Assembly (NCBI RefSeq): GCF_001411495.1
Contig: NZ_CP012982.1
Location: forward strand, 2,852,001-2,916,000
Source: Burkholderia cepacia ATCC 25416
Lineage (GTDB): Bacteria > Pseudomonadota > Gammaproteobacteria > Burkholderiales > Burkholderiaceae
DNA length: 64,000 nt
Direction: 5' to 3'
Positions 50,554-59,589 of this stretch are shown here, piece by piece. Every line of letters starts with the position of its first letter. Position 1 is the first letter of the stretch. The notes under the pieces are model-generated. The model made no database searches. It was not told the DNA's origin and worked only from the letters and a program-made list of their open reading frames with translations. Made by a program: the position numbers and the translations under genes.

Positions 50554-52878
50554 TCAGGCGGCGATCGATGCCGGCGCGGCCGCGCGATGCAGCAGCACGG
50601 GTACCGACTTCGACGTCGGCGTGTTGCACACGTCGCCGACGCTGTCGAGCGGCACCAGCGGGTTGGTTTCCGGGTAGTACGCGCCGATGCAGCCGCGCGG
50701 GATGTCGTACTCGACGAGCAGGAAGCCGTCCGCGCGCCGCTCGATGCCGTCGTGCCACACGGTTTCCATGTCGACCCATTCGCCGGCCTTCAGGCCGAGC
50801 ATCGCGAGATCGTCGCGGTTGGCGAACACCACGCGGCGCTGGCCGAACACGCCGCGATAGCGGTCGTCGAGCCCGTAGACGGTCGTGTTGTACTGGTCGT
50901 GCGAGCGCGTCGTCATCAGCGTCATCAGGCGTTCGCCGTGCAGCGCGCGGGCGCGCTGGATCGGCGTGTCGGCGGGCAGCGGGTGCGCGATGAAGTTCGC
51001 CTTGCCCGTCGGCGTGAGCCATTCGCGGTCGCGCGACGCGACGCGCAGGTGGAAGCCGCCCGGCCGCGCGATGCGCGTGTTGTAGTCGTAGAAGCCGTCG
51101 AGGGTGGCCTCGATCGCGTCGCGGATCTTCGCGTAATCGTCCTTGTAGGCGAGCCAGTCGACCTTGCCGCTGCCGAACAGCGCATGACCGATGTGCGCGA
51201 CGATCGCGGGCTCCGACATCAGGTTCGGCGAGGCCGGCTTGTTCATCCCGTACGACACGTGGACCATGCTCATCGAATCCTCGACCGTCACGCCTTGCGC
51301 GACGTTGTCCTGCAGGTCGATCTCGGTGCGGCCGAGCGTCGGCAGGATCAGCGCGTCGCGGCCGTGGATCAGGTGGCTGCGGTTCAGCTTCGTCGTGATG
51401 TGCACGGAAAGATCGCAGCGGCGCATGCCTTCCCACGTGCGCGGCGTGTCGGGCGTCGCCATCGCGAAGTTGCCGCCGAGGCCGATCAGCACCTTCACGT
51501 GGCCTTCGAGCATGCCTTCGATCGTCTCGACGACGTCGTAGCCGTGGTGGCGCGGCGGTTCGAAATCGAACACGTGGCCGAGCCGGTCGAGGAACGCCTG
51601 CGACGGCTTTTCCTCGATCCCGACCGTGCGGTTGCCCTGCACGTTCGAGTGGCCGCGCACCGGGCACAGGCCGGCGCCGGGACGGCCGATGTTGCCGCGC
51701 ATCAGCATCAGGTTCGTCAGCATCTGCACGGTCGCGACCGAATGCTTGTGCTGCGTGATGCCCATCCCCCACGTCGCGATCACGCGTTCGCTGCGCGCGT
51801 AGAGCTGCCCGAGGCTGTCGATCTGTTCGTACGGCACGCCGCTTTCGGCGGTCAGCGCGGACCAGCTTTCGTTGCGAAGATCGTCGGCAAACGCGTCGAA
51901 TCCGGCCGTGTGCTCGCCGATGAACGCGGTGTCGAGCACGCGCGGCGTACCGGCGGCGCGCGCGGCGTCGTCGAGTTCGAGCACGCGCTTCGCGATCCCC
52001 TTGATCAGCGCGAAATCGCCGCCGATCGTCGGCTGGATGAACGTCGATGCGATCTTCGTGCCCGACATCGTCAGCATCTCGATCGGGCTTTGCGGATCGG
52101 CGAAGCGTTCGAGGCCGCGCTCCTTGAGCGGGTTGATCGACACGATCGTCGCGCCGCGCTTCGCGCATTCGCGCAGCTCGCCCATCATCCGCGGGTGGTT
52201 GGTGGCCGGGTTCTGGCCGAAGATCAGCAGCGTGTCGGCGTGCTCGAAATCGTCGAGCGTGACGGTGCCCTTGCCGACGCCGACCGACGGCGGCAGCCCG
52301 CGGCTCGTCGCCTCGTGGCACATGTTCGAGCAGTCGGGGAAGTTGTTCGTGCCGTACAGCCGCACGAGCAGCTGGTACAGGAACGCCGCTTCGTTGCTCG
52401 CGCGCCCGGACGTGTAGAACGCGGCCTGGTTCGGATCGGGCAGCGCGCGCAGGTGGCGCGCGATCAGCTCGAACGCGTCGTCCCATGCGATCGGCACGTA
52501 GCGGTCGGTCTGCGCGTCGTACACCATCGGGTCGGTGAGCCGGCCGTGCTGCTCGAGTTCGAAGTCCGTCTGTTCGAGCAGCTCGGTGACCGTGTGCGCG
52601 GCGAAGAATTCGGGCGTCACGCGCTTGCTGGTCGCTTCGGCGGCCACGGCCTTCACGCCGTTTTCGCAGAATTCGAACGTCGATGCGTGCTGGCGGTCGG
52701 GCCATGCGCAGCCGGGGCAGTCGAAGCCGTCCGGCTGGTTCTGGCGCAGCAGCGTGCGGTAGTTGCCGCCGGTGACCTTTTCCTTGATCAGGTTGATCGT
52801 GACGGCCTTCAGCGCCCCCCAGCCGGCGGCCGGGTGGGTGTACGGTTCGATGCGCGCGGTAGCGGATTTCTTTTTCAT
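50554..52878 (-). CDS. FdhF/YdeP-type molybdopterin oxidoreductase
   Basis: The 774-residue enzyme has an early Cys pair (DCPGCAWPDRQ), the molybdopterin oxidoreductase core with FYTSGRASNEAAFLYQ, the probable metal-ligand Cys in SNMCHEATSRGL, LIFGQNPATNHPRMM and GMGITQHKHSVATVQMLTNLMLMRGNIGRPGAG, and a C-terminal molydopterin dinucleotide-binding domain (MTLMTTRSHDQYNTTVYGLDDRYRG). It resembles YdeP, linked to acid resistance in E. coli, more than the respiratory formate dehydrogenases. ATG 52878 is the first codon matching family starts. Confidence 0.9.
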   Translation of the reverse strand: MKKKSATARIEPYTHPAAGWGALKAVTINLIKEKVTGGNYRTLLRQNQPDGFDCPGCAWPDRQHASTFEFCENGVKAVAAEATSKRVTPEFFAAHTVTELLEQTDFELEQHGRLTDPMVYDAQTDRYVPIAWDDAFELIARHLRALPDPNQAAFYTSGRASNEAAFLYQLLVRLYGTNNFPDCSNMCHEATSRGLPPSVGVGKGTVTLDDFEHADTLLIFGQNPATNHPRMMGELRECAKRGATIVSINPLKERGLERFADPQSPIEMLTMSGTKIASTFIQPTIGGDFALIKGIAKRVLELDDAARAAGTPRVLDTAFIGEHTAGFDAFADDLRNESWSALTAESGVPYEQIDSLGQLYARSERVIATWGMGITQHKHSVATVQMLTNLMLMRGNIGRPGAGLCPVRGHSNVQGNRTVGIEEKPSQAFLDRLGHVFDFEPPRHHGYDVVETIEGMLEGHVKVLIGLGGNFAMATPDTPRTWEGMRRCDLSVHITTKLNRSHLIHGRDALILPTLGRTEIDLQDNVAQGVTVEDSMSMVHVSYGMNKPASPNLMSEPAIVAHIGHALFGSGKVDWLAYKDDYAKIRDAIEATLDGFYDYNTRIARPGGFHLRVASRDREWLTPTGKANFIAHPLPADTPIQRARALHGERLMTLMTTRSHDQYNTTVYGLDDRYRGVFGQRRVVFANRDDLAMLGLKAGEWVDMETVWHDGIERRADGFLLVEYDIPRGCIGAYYPETNPLVPLDSVGDVCNTPTSKSVPVLLHRAAAPASIAA

Positions 52879-52936
52879 GATGCAACGGGTGTCGGGGTCG
52901 ATGGCCGCAGAGTACGCGCGGGCCTTGTTCGGCTGT

Positions 52937-52968
52937 GTGTACACCTCTTCGCTTCAAAAAAGAGTACA
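52937..52968. promoter_or_regulatory. Paired GTACA elements in the molybdoenzyme/MocR divergent promoter
   Basis: The palindrome GTGTACAC (52937-52944) and a second GTACA (52964-52968) lie 25 bp apart in the 155-bp region between two divergent genes. MocR regulators often bind spaced direct repeats of this kind, so this is a candidate operator. Confidence 0.35.
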
Positions 52969-53033
52969 GTTTCGGCCATTCAGGCAGTGCGGATCGCAAC
53001 TGTGTTGTTGAAGGGAAGTTGAAAGGGAGGCGC

Positions 53034-54455
53034 GTGAAGCGTTACGAACAACTGGCCGACGATCTCCAGGCGCAGATCGAGCGTGGCGTATACCGGCCCG
53101 GCGAGCGGATTCCGTCGGTGCGGCAGGCGAGCCGGCAGCAGCAGCTCAGCGTCACGACCGTGCTGCGCGCGTACCTCGTGCTGGAAAGCCGCGGCCTGAT
53201 CGAGAGCCGGCCGCAATCGGGCTACTTCGTCCGTGCGCGCGCGTCGGCGCCCGCCGAGGCCGAGCTGCACATGTCGGCGCCGACCGCGGAACCGTCGGCC
53301 GTGGACGTGAGCCGGCTCGTGCTGTCGACGCTGCGTTCGATCGCGCGCGACGACGCGGTGCCGCTCGGCTCGCCGTATCCCGATGCGTCGCAGTTTCCGG
53401 TGCAGCGTCTCGCGCGCTATGCGCAGACGATCGGCCGCCGCCGCACCCGCTGGGGCGTGATCGACGATCTGCCGCCCGGCAACCAGGAGCTGATCCGCCA
53501 GATCGCGCGGCGCTACGCGGAGCGCGGGATCGCGGTCGAACCCGGCGAGATCGTGGTGACGATCGGCGCGACCGAGGCGATCAACCTGTGCCTGCAGGCC
53601 GTCGCGCGGCCGGGCGACACGATCGCGGTGGAGTCGCCGACGTTCTACGCGATGCTGCACGCGATCGAGCGGATGGGCATGCGTGCGCTGGAAGTCGCGA
53701 CGCACCCGGGTGACGGCATCGATCTCGACGCGCTCGAGCGAATCCTCGAACGCGAGCGCATCGCCGCGTGCATGGTGATGCCGAATTTCCAGAATCCGCT
53801 CGGCTTCCAGATGCCCAACGCGCGCAAGCGCGCGCTCGTCGAGCTGCTGGCGAAGCACGACGTGCCGGCGATCGAGAGCGATGTCTATCACGAGCTGCAC
53901 TTCGGCGACACGACACCGAGCGCACTGAAGTCGTTCGACCGCGACGGGCTCGTGCTGCATTGCGCGTCGTTCACGAAGAGCCTGTCGCCGCGCTACCGGA
54001 TCGGCTGGGCGATGCCGGGCCGCTACCGCGACCAGGTCGAGAAGCTGAAATTCCTGAACACGCTCGCGACGCCCGCGATCGAGCAGCTCGCGATCGCCGA
54101 GTACCTGAAGCACGACGGCTACGACTTTCACCTGCGGCGCATGCGCAAGCTGTATGCGCAGCAGGCGAGCCTGATGAGCGCGATGGTGCGGCGCTTCTTT
54201 CCGGAGGGCACGCGGCTGTCGCAGCCGCAGGGCGGGTATGTGCTGTGGGTCGAGCTGCCGAAGCAGGTCGACGCGATGAAGCTGTATGCGCTGGCCCTCG
54301 CGGAGCGGATCACGGTCGGGCCCGGGCACATGTTCTCGGCCGGCACCGATTACCGGCATTTCATCCGGCTCAACTACAGCTATCCGTGGTCGCGGCAGAT
54401 CGAGGATGCGCTGAAGGTGCTCGGGCGGCTCGCGTCGGAGTGCGCGGCGCGGTGA
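53034..54455 (+). CDS. MocR-type GntR/aminotransferase regulator
   Basis: The 473-residue protein joins a GntR winged helix (GERIPSVRQASRQQQLSVTTVLRAYLVLESRGLIESRPQSGYFV) to a fold-type I aminotransferase domain with the PLP lysine in CASFTKSLSPRYRIGW and the NPLGFQMP segment. MocR proteins use PLP as an effector to control neighbouring genes. A GTG start is chosen because GGGAGG lies just upstream. It is divergent from the molybdoenzyme operon. Confidence 0.9.
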   Translation: MKRYEQLADDLQAQIERGVYRPGERIPSVRQASRQQQLSVTTVLRAYLVLESRGLIESRPQSGYFVRARASAPAEAELHMSAPTAEPSAVDVSRLVLSTLRSIARDDAVPLGSPYPDASQFPVQRLARYAQTIGRRRTRWGVIDDLPPGNQELIRQIARRYAERGIAVEPGEIVVTIGATEAINLCLQAVARPGDTIAVESPTFYAMLHAIERMGMRALEVATHPGDGIDLDALERILERERIAACMVMPNFQNPLGFQMPNARKRALVELLAKHDVPAIESDVYHELHFGDTTPSALKSFDRDGLVLHCASFTKSLSPRYRIGWAMPGRYRDQVEKLKFLNTLATPAIEQLAIAEYLKHDGYDFHLRRMRKLYAQQASLMSAMVRRFFPEGTRLSQPQGGYVLWVELPKQVDAMKLYALALAERITVGPGHMFSAGTDYRHFIRLNYSYPWSRQIEDALKVLGRLASECAAR

Positions 54456-54476
54456 GTGCCGCCATGCCCGGCGGCA

Positions 54477-54497
54477 GGCGGCCGATGGCCGGCCGCC
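54477..54497. terminator. Hairpin between convergent MocR and MscS genes
   Basis: GGCGGCC (54477-54483) pairs with GGCCGCC (54491-54497) around a 7-nt loop, between the stops at 54455 and 54508. No T-run is evident. Confidence 0.4.
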
Positions 54498-54507
54498 GTG
54501 TCGCGCG

Positions 54508-55758
54508 TCATCCCGCGTGCGGCGCCTGCAGCCCGGCTTGCCCGGCTTGCACGACGCCGGCCATCTGCCGCATGTCGAAGCCCGACGGGTGCTGGTACAC
54601 GCGCAGCCCGAATTCCGGCAGCACCGCGATCAGGTGATCGAACAGGTCGGACTGGATGGCTTCATAGTCGACCCAGGTCGTCGTGTCGGTGAAGCAGTAC
54701 AGTTCGAGCGGAATGCCTTCGGCCGTGAGCGGCAGTTGCCGCGCCATGCAGGTCATGTCGCGGCGGATGCGCGGATGGCCCTTCAGGTAGTTCGCGACAT
54801 ACGCGCGGAACGTGCCGAGATTCGTCAGCTGGCGGCGGTTCGCCGGGCAGTCGCCGGCTGCGCCGAGCGTGCCGTTCCATTGCTCGATCGCGTCGACCTT
54901 GTCCTCGAGATAGTCCTTCAGCAGCGTCAGGCGTTCGAGCCGTTCGATCTCGTCGTTCGAAAGAAAACGCACGCTCGTCGCGTCGACGAACAGCGCGCGC
55001 TTGATGCGGCGCCCGCCTGCCTCGGTCATCCCGCGCCAGTTCTGGTAGCTCTCGGTGATCAGTTTCCACGTGGGCACCGTGATGATCGTGTGATCGAAGT
55101 TCGCGACCTTGACGGTATTCAGCGTGATGTCGATGACCGTGCCGTCCGCGCCGGCCGACGGCATCGTGATCCAGTCGCCGATCCGCAGCATGTCGTTCGA
55201 CGACAGCTGCACGCCCGCGACGAGGCCGAGCAGCGTGTCCTTGAAGATCAGCATCAGCACCGCCGACATCGCACCGATGCCGGACAGCAGCAGGCCGATC
55301 TGCTTGCCGGTTGCGTCGCCGATCACGACGAGCGCGGCCGTGATGAACATCACGAGCTTGACGAGCTGCATCGCGCCTTTCAGCGACAGGCGCGGCTGGT
55401 CGCGCTGGTACGTGCGATGCGCGTGTTCGAGCGCCGAAAGCGTCGCGCTCACGGTCATCGTCACGAGGAACACGATCAGCGCGAACAGCACCTTGTCGGC
55501 GACCTGCGCGGCCGTATCGGGAATGCCGGGCACCGCGCCGAGCCCGAGCTTGATCACGACGAACGGGACGATGCGGTTCAGCCACTTGAATGCGCCGAAC
55601 TCGAACAGCGCGTCGTCGACGCGCGTGGCGGAAAGCCGCGCGAGCCGCGCGACCACGCGGAACAGCAGGAAATGGACGACGGCGGTGATCGCGCCGGCGG
55701 CGGCGAGCAGGATGAGGATGCCGACGAGCGGCGCAAACCAGGATTCGTTCAGGGTCAT
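54508..55758 (-). CDS. MscS-family mechanosensitive channel (YbdG-like)
   Basis: The 416-residue protein has several N-terminal helices and the MscS pore and beta domain: AVLMLIFKDTLLGLVAGVQLSSNDMLRIGDWITMPSAGADGTVIDITLNTVKVANFDHTIITVPTWKLI. The extended GIPLELYCFTDTTTWVDYEAIQSDLFDHLIAVLPEFGLRVYQHPSGFD tail is characteristic of the YbdG subgroup. It releases solutes under hypo-osmotic stress. ATG 55758 gives the family N-terminus. Confidence 0.9.
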   Translation of the reverse strand: MTLNESWFAPLVGILILLAAAGAITAVVHFLLFRVVARLARLSATRVDDALFEFGAFKWLNRIVPFVVIKLGLGAVPGIPDTAAQVADKVLFALIVFLVTMTVSATLSALEHAHRTYQRDQPRLSLKGAMQLVKLVMFITAALVVIGDATGKQIGLLLSGIGAMSAVLMLIFKDTLLGLVAGVQLSSNDMLRIGDWITMPSAGADGTVIDITLNTVKVANFDHTIITVPTWKLITESYQNWRGMTEAGGRRIKRALFVDATSVRFLSNDEIERLERLTLLKDYLEDKVDAIEQWNGTLGAAGDCPANRRQLTNLGTFRAYVANYLKGHPRIRRDMTCMARQLPLTAEGIPLELYCFTDTTTWVDYEAIQSDLFDHLIAVLPEFGLRVYQHPSGFDMRQMAGVVQAGQAGLQAPHAG

Positions 55759-56251
55759 AGGGGCAAACAGGGGCCTTCTCGTGCGTTGAATCGGCGCCGC
55801 GACGCGGCGCGCGCCCGGTGAAGGGCGCATGAAAGGGACCGTGATTGTGCCATCGGGTTCCGGGCACGTCGCCGTGAACGCGCGACGCGCGGCTCCCGGA
55901 TCGGCTCACCATTGCGCAGGTCTCCTCTGCAATCGGGTGAGGGCGGATGACGAAAGCGGGTCACCGCAAGCCGGTGCGCGCGCGGCGTGCCGGATGTGCC
56001 GCCGGTTCGTCCGGAATCGGCGCGACGCCGCTGCGGCGGGCCTGCGCGCTTCAATGCGCGTGCACGGCGATCCATGCAATCATGCGGGCGTCGCAGGGTT
56101 GTCGGCGTGCCGTTCGCCGTTGCGCGCGGGCCATCCGTCGACGGTGAGCGACACGTGCCGCCTTCGCGCACTTGCCATGCGATGCCTGCCGGGGGCACGA
56201 TGCGCGAACGACTTCGCGAACCACGCCACCCCGTATTCACGCACTTCACGC
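55759..56251. other. 493-bp divergent intergenic region between MscS and SulP genes
   Basis: No coding frame is convincing. The region holds an imperfect stem-loop at 55905-55941 and a small CACCG/CGGTG hairpin after it; otherwise I recognise nothing. Confidence 0.5.
55905..55941. other. Imperfect 37-nt stem-loop upstream of the MscS gene
   Basis: CTCACC (55905-55910) pairs with GGTGAG (55936-55941), then ATTG with CAAT and CAG with CTG inside, leaving two small bulges and a 7-nt loop. It lies about 150 bp upstream of the MscS start and 310 bp upstream of the SulP start. It could be a structured leader element or a factor site; no known riboswitch class is recognised. Confidence 0.35.
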
Positions 56252-57970
56252 ATGCAAGATTCCAACGAAAGCCGCCCGTCAGGCGTGCGGCTGCTGAAAG
56301 GCATCCTCCCGATCCGCCGTGGCGGGGCCGTCCGCGACATTCTCGCGGGCATTTCGCTCGCGTCGATGGACATCCCGCAGGTGCTCGGCTACGCGCGCAT
56401 CGCCGGCATGCCGGCCGTCACGGGCCTCTACACGGTGTGCCTGCCGCTCGTCGCGTTCGCGATCTTCGGCGCGTCGCGGCATCTGGTGGTGGCCGCCGAT
56501 TCCGCGACCGCGACGATCTTCGCGAGCCGGCTGTCGTCGATGGCGCCGGCCGGCAGCGCCGAATACGCGGCGCTGGCCGGCATGGTCGCGCTGCTGACCG
56601 CCGCGATGCTGCTGCTCGCGCGCATCTTCAAGCTCGGTTTTCTCGCCGATTTCCTGTCGCGCACGGTGCTGGTCGGCTTTCTCGCCGGCGTCGGCGTGCA
56701 GGTGTCGATCGCGATGCTCGGCGACATGCTCGGGCTGGCCGTACCGCACCCGGCGTCGCGCAGCCTGGCGCAGCTCGACTACGTCGTCACGCATCTCGTC
56801 CACACGAACCGGCCGACGTTCGCGCTCGCGGCGCTCGTCGTCGTCGCGATTCTCGCCGGCAAGCGGTTCCTGCCGCGCGTGCCGATGCCGATGATCGCGG
56901 TCGCGGGCAGCATCGCGGCGAGCGGCACGTTCGGATTCGCCGCGCACGGCATCGCGGTGCTCGGGCCGGTCGCGGGCGGGCTGCCGCCGCTGCGCTGGCC
57001 GTCCGTCACGTGGCAGCAGTTCCTCGATCTCGTGCCGGTCGCCGCGTCGTGTTTCGTGATGATCATTGCGCAGAGCGCGGCCGCCGCGCGCGTGTTCGCG
57101 CAGCAGTATCGCGAGGACGTCGATACCAATGCCGACATCCTCGGCCTCGCGGCCGCGAACGCCGCGGCGGCGGTGGGCGGCGCGTTTGTCGTCAACGGCA
57201 GCCCGACGCAGACGGCGATGGCCGACGGCGCGGGCGTGCGCAGCCAGATCGGGCATCTCGCGTTTGCGGCCGTGGTGGCGGTGGTCCTGCTGTTCTTCAG
57301 CACGACGCTGCAGTATCTGCCGCATGCGGTGCTGGCCGGCATCGTGTTCACGATCGCGCTCGGGTTGATCAACGTGCGCAGCCTCGCCGCGATCCGCAGG
57401 GAAAGCCCCGGCGAGTTCACGCTTGCGCTGGTCACGGCCGTGGCCGTCGTGACGGTCGGCGTCGAGCACGGCATCCTGCTGGCCGTCGCGCTGTCGCTGA
57501 TGCGGCACGTGCGCCACAGCTACCAGCCGCACACGATGGTGCTCGAACCGGTCGAAGGGAACGGCAGGTGGCAGCCGGTGCCCACGCGGCGGGGCGCGAT
57601 GACGGCGCCGGGGCTGATCGTCTACCGGTTCGGCTCCGACCTGTTTTTCGCGAACGATCACCTGTTCGCCGCCGAAGTGACCGAGCTCGTCGATGCGGCG
57701 CCGGTGCCGGCGCGCTGGTTCGTCATCGATGCGGGGGCGGTCACCGACATCGATTATTCGGCCGCGCGCACGCTGACCGATCTCGTCAGGATGCTGCACG
57801 CGCGCGGGATCGGCGTGCTGTTCGGGCGTGTCAACCGCTACCTGCGCGCGGACATGGATCGTCACCGGATCACGGAGATCGTCGGCGCGTCGTGCATCTT
57901 CCCGACGCTGCACCAGGCGCTCGAGGCCGCCGGCACGACGCCGGCGCCGCAGGAGCCGGGCACCGTGTAG
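56252..57970 (+). CDS. SulP-family anion transporter with STAS domain
   Basis: The 572-residue protein has the SulP membrane domain (DILAGISLASMDIPQVLGYARIAGMPAVTGLYTVCLPL; ADSATATIFASRL; GGAFVVNGSPTQTAMADGAGVRSQ) and a C-terminal STAS domain (about 445-560; YRFGSDLFFANDHLFAAEVTELV, then VIDAGAVTDIDYSAARTL). SulP proteins carry sulfate, bicarbonate or dicarboxylates. The ATG at 56252 places the first helix at the right distance. Confidence 0.9.
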   Translation: MQDSNESRPSGVRLLKGILPIRRGGAVRDILAGISLASMDIPQVLGYARIAGMPAVTGLYTVCLPLVAFAIFGASRHLVVAADSATATIFASRLSSMAPAGSAEYAALAGMVALLTAAMLLLARIFKLGFLADFLSRTVLVGFLAGVGVQVSIAMLGDMLGLAVPHPASRSLAQLDYVVTHLVHTNRPTFALAALVVVAILAGKRFLPRVPMPMIAVAGSIAASGTFGFAAHGIAVLGPVAGGLPPLRWPSVTWQQFLDLVPVAASCFVMIIAQSAAAARVFAQQYREDVDTNADILGLAAANAAAAVGGAFVVNGSPTQTAMADGAGVRSQIGHLAFAAVVAVVLLFFSTTLQYLPHAVLAGIVFTIALGLINVRSLAAIRRESPGEFTLALVTAVAVVTVGVEHGILLAVALSLMRHVRHSYQPHTMVLEPVEGNGRWQPVPTRRGAMTAPGLIVYRFGSDLFFANDHLFAAEVTELVDAAPVPARWFVIDAGAVTDIDYSAARTLTDLVRMLHARGIGVLFGRVNRYLRADMDRHRITEIVGASCIFPTLHQALEAAGTTPAPQEPGTV

Positions 57971-57982
57971 CGTCGGCCCGCG

Positions 57983-58849
57983 CTAGGCGGCCGCGCGCAG
58001 GCGCGCGAAGCCGTTGCGCAGGTGGCGGGCGAGTTCCGTCGCGGCCGGCGTGTGCTGGCCGCGCGGCAGATGAAGGTTGATCGCGAAGTTCGGCAGCGCG
58101 GGCAGGCCGCTGCCGGCCGGCAGGATGTCGAGGTCGGCCGGCACGGTCGACGCGAGCCACGCGGTGACGGCGAGGTCGGAGCGCACGGTCGCGGTGGTGG
58201 CGTCGATGCTGCCGTTCTCGAACACGGTGCGCCACGCGCGATCGCAGCCGCGCAGCGCGTCGAGCACCGTCGGGCGGAACGCGCAGGTCGGCGCGACCAT
58301 CGATACGGGCAGCGGCGTGTTCCGGTACGCGGTGCCGCCTTTCGCACCGACCCAGACCAGGCGGTCGACGGCGATGCACTCGCCGCGTGACGGCCCGACC
58401 GGCGCCTCGATCAGCGCGACGTCGAGTTCGCCCTGCGCGAGCCCCCGGTGCAGCTCCGGCGACGCCTCACACACGAGCGTGAGCGCGACCTGCGGATGCG
58501 CCTGCGCATAGCCCTTCAGGATCGGCGCGAGACAGGTGCCGACGAGATCCTGCGGCGCGCCGAGGCGCACGGTGCCGTCGACCGCGCCGGCCGTCATGTC
58601 GGCCAGCAGCGCATCGTGCACGGCGAGCAGCCGGCGTGCCTGCCCGAGCAGCCGCTCGCCGTCCGCCGTGAGCAGCAGGTTGCGGTGCTCGCGGACGAAC
58701 AGCGGGCCGGACAGCGTTTCGAGCCGCGCAACCTGCTGGCTGATCGCGCCTTGCGTCAGGTGCAGCGCGCGGCTGGCCGCCGTCATGCTGCGATGATCGG
58801 CGACCGTGACGAAGGCGCGCAGCAGCGCGATGTCGAGATGACGTGCCAT
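57983..58849 (-). CDS. LysR-type regulator, divergent from the LysE-family exporter
   Basis: The 288-residue protein starts MARHLDIALLRAFVTVADHRSMTAASRALHLTQGAISQQVARLE and has a normal effector domain. An ATG 9 bp upstream is also possible. The gene is divergent from a LysE-type exporter with about 104 bp between starts, the same layout as argP(lysG)/lysE, so it probably controls that exporter. Confidence 0.9.
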   Translation of the reverse strand: MARHLDIALLRAFVTVADHRSMTAASRALHLTQGAISQQVARLETLSGPLFVREHRNLLLTADGERLLGQARRLLAVHDALLADMTAGAVDGTVRLGAPQDLVGTCLAPILKGYAQAHPQVALTLVCEASPELHRGLAQGELDVALIEAPVGPSRGECIAVDRLVWVGAKGGTAYRNTPLPVSMVAPTCAFRPTVLDALRGCDRAWRTVFENGSIDATTATVRSDLAVTAWLASTVPADLDILPAGSGLPALPNFAINLHLPRGQHTPAATELARHLRNGFARLRAAA

Positions 58850-58953
58850 GCGGCGCATTATGAACGCTAATGACAGGCATAAAAAGCTTTCGCTGTCGTA
58901 ATGGCGGGATCGCGCGTAAAACAGGGCTTCGACGACGCCAACCGGGAGCTTCC

Positions 58954-59553
58954 GTGCCGTTCCGAGACTACCTGCCGCTGATGCTGTTCGTGATCGTGTC
59001 CACCGTGACGCCGGGCGGCGCGACGACGCTCGCCACTGCGTCGGGCGCGCATTTCGGCTATCGGCGTTCGCTGCCGATGATGGCCGGCATCGCGGCCGGC
59101 CTGGCGTCGATGGCCGCGGCGGCCGCGGCCGGGCTCGGCGGCGTGCTGCTTGCGCTGCCCGCGTTGCAACTCGTGATGAAGGCGGTCGGTTCGGTGTACC
59201 TCGTGTGGCTGGCCGTGCGCATCGGGCGCGGCGGCAAGCCGCGGCTGGATGCCGAGGTGCACCGGCCGCAGGGTTTCATCAGCGGCGTCTGGATGCTCTG
59301 GCACAACCCGAAAGGCTGGGCGATGACACTCGGCGCGGCCGCGTCGTTCGCCGCGCTCGCGTCCGGCCCGGCCCGGCTCGGCATATTGCTCGGGCTGGCG
59401 TTCGGCGTGGCCGCGATGGCGTCGCTGTCGCTCTGGTGTTTCGCCGGGCTGCTGTTCGCGCGGGTGTTGCGCACGGAGCGGCAGTGGCACTGCCTGAATG
59501 CGGCGCTCGGCGTGCTGCTCGTGATCTCGATCGTGCCGATGTGGCTGCCGTAG
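58954..59553 (+). CDS. LysE/RhtB-family amino-acid exporter
   Basis: The 199-residue protein has six hydrophobic segments and the family pattern LPLMLFVIVSTVTPGGATTLATASGAHFGYRRSLPMMAGIAAG and GFISGVWMLWHNPKGWAMTLG. The usual PGP of helix 1 is PGG here. A GTG start at 58954 is used because GGGAG lies 7 bp upstream and it gives the standard N-terminus. Confidence 0.88.
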   Translation: MPFRDYLPLMLFVIVSTVTPGGATTLATASGAHFGYRRSLPMMAGIAAGLASMAAAAAAGLGGVLLALPALQLVMKAVGSVYLVWLAVRIGRGGKPRLDAEVHRPQGFISGVWMLWHNPKGWAMTLGAAASFAALASGPARLGILLGLAFGVAAMASLSLWCFAGLLFARVLRTERQWHCLNAALGVLLVISIVPMWLP

Positions 59554-59555
59554 CG

Positions 59556-59584
59556 GGTCGGCCGCACGTGTCGTGCGGCCGACC
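59556..59584. terminator. Bidirectional terminator hairpin between LysE and MFS genes
   Basis: A perfect 13-bp stem (59556-59568 with 59572-59584) and 3-nt loop sits between stops at 59553 and 59590 of convergent genes. Confidence 0.75.
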
Positions 59585-59589
59585 GAAGG

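Noticed and set aside
55905..55941. Glycine or guanidine riboswitch
   Set aside because: Neither the glycine aptamer core nor the paired ACGR loops of the guanidine-II class can be found; only a generic stem-loop is present.
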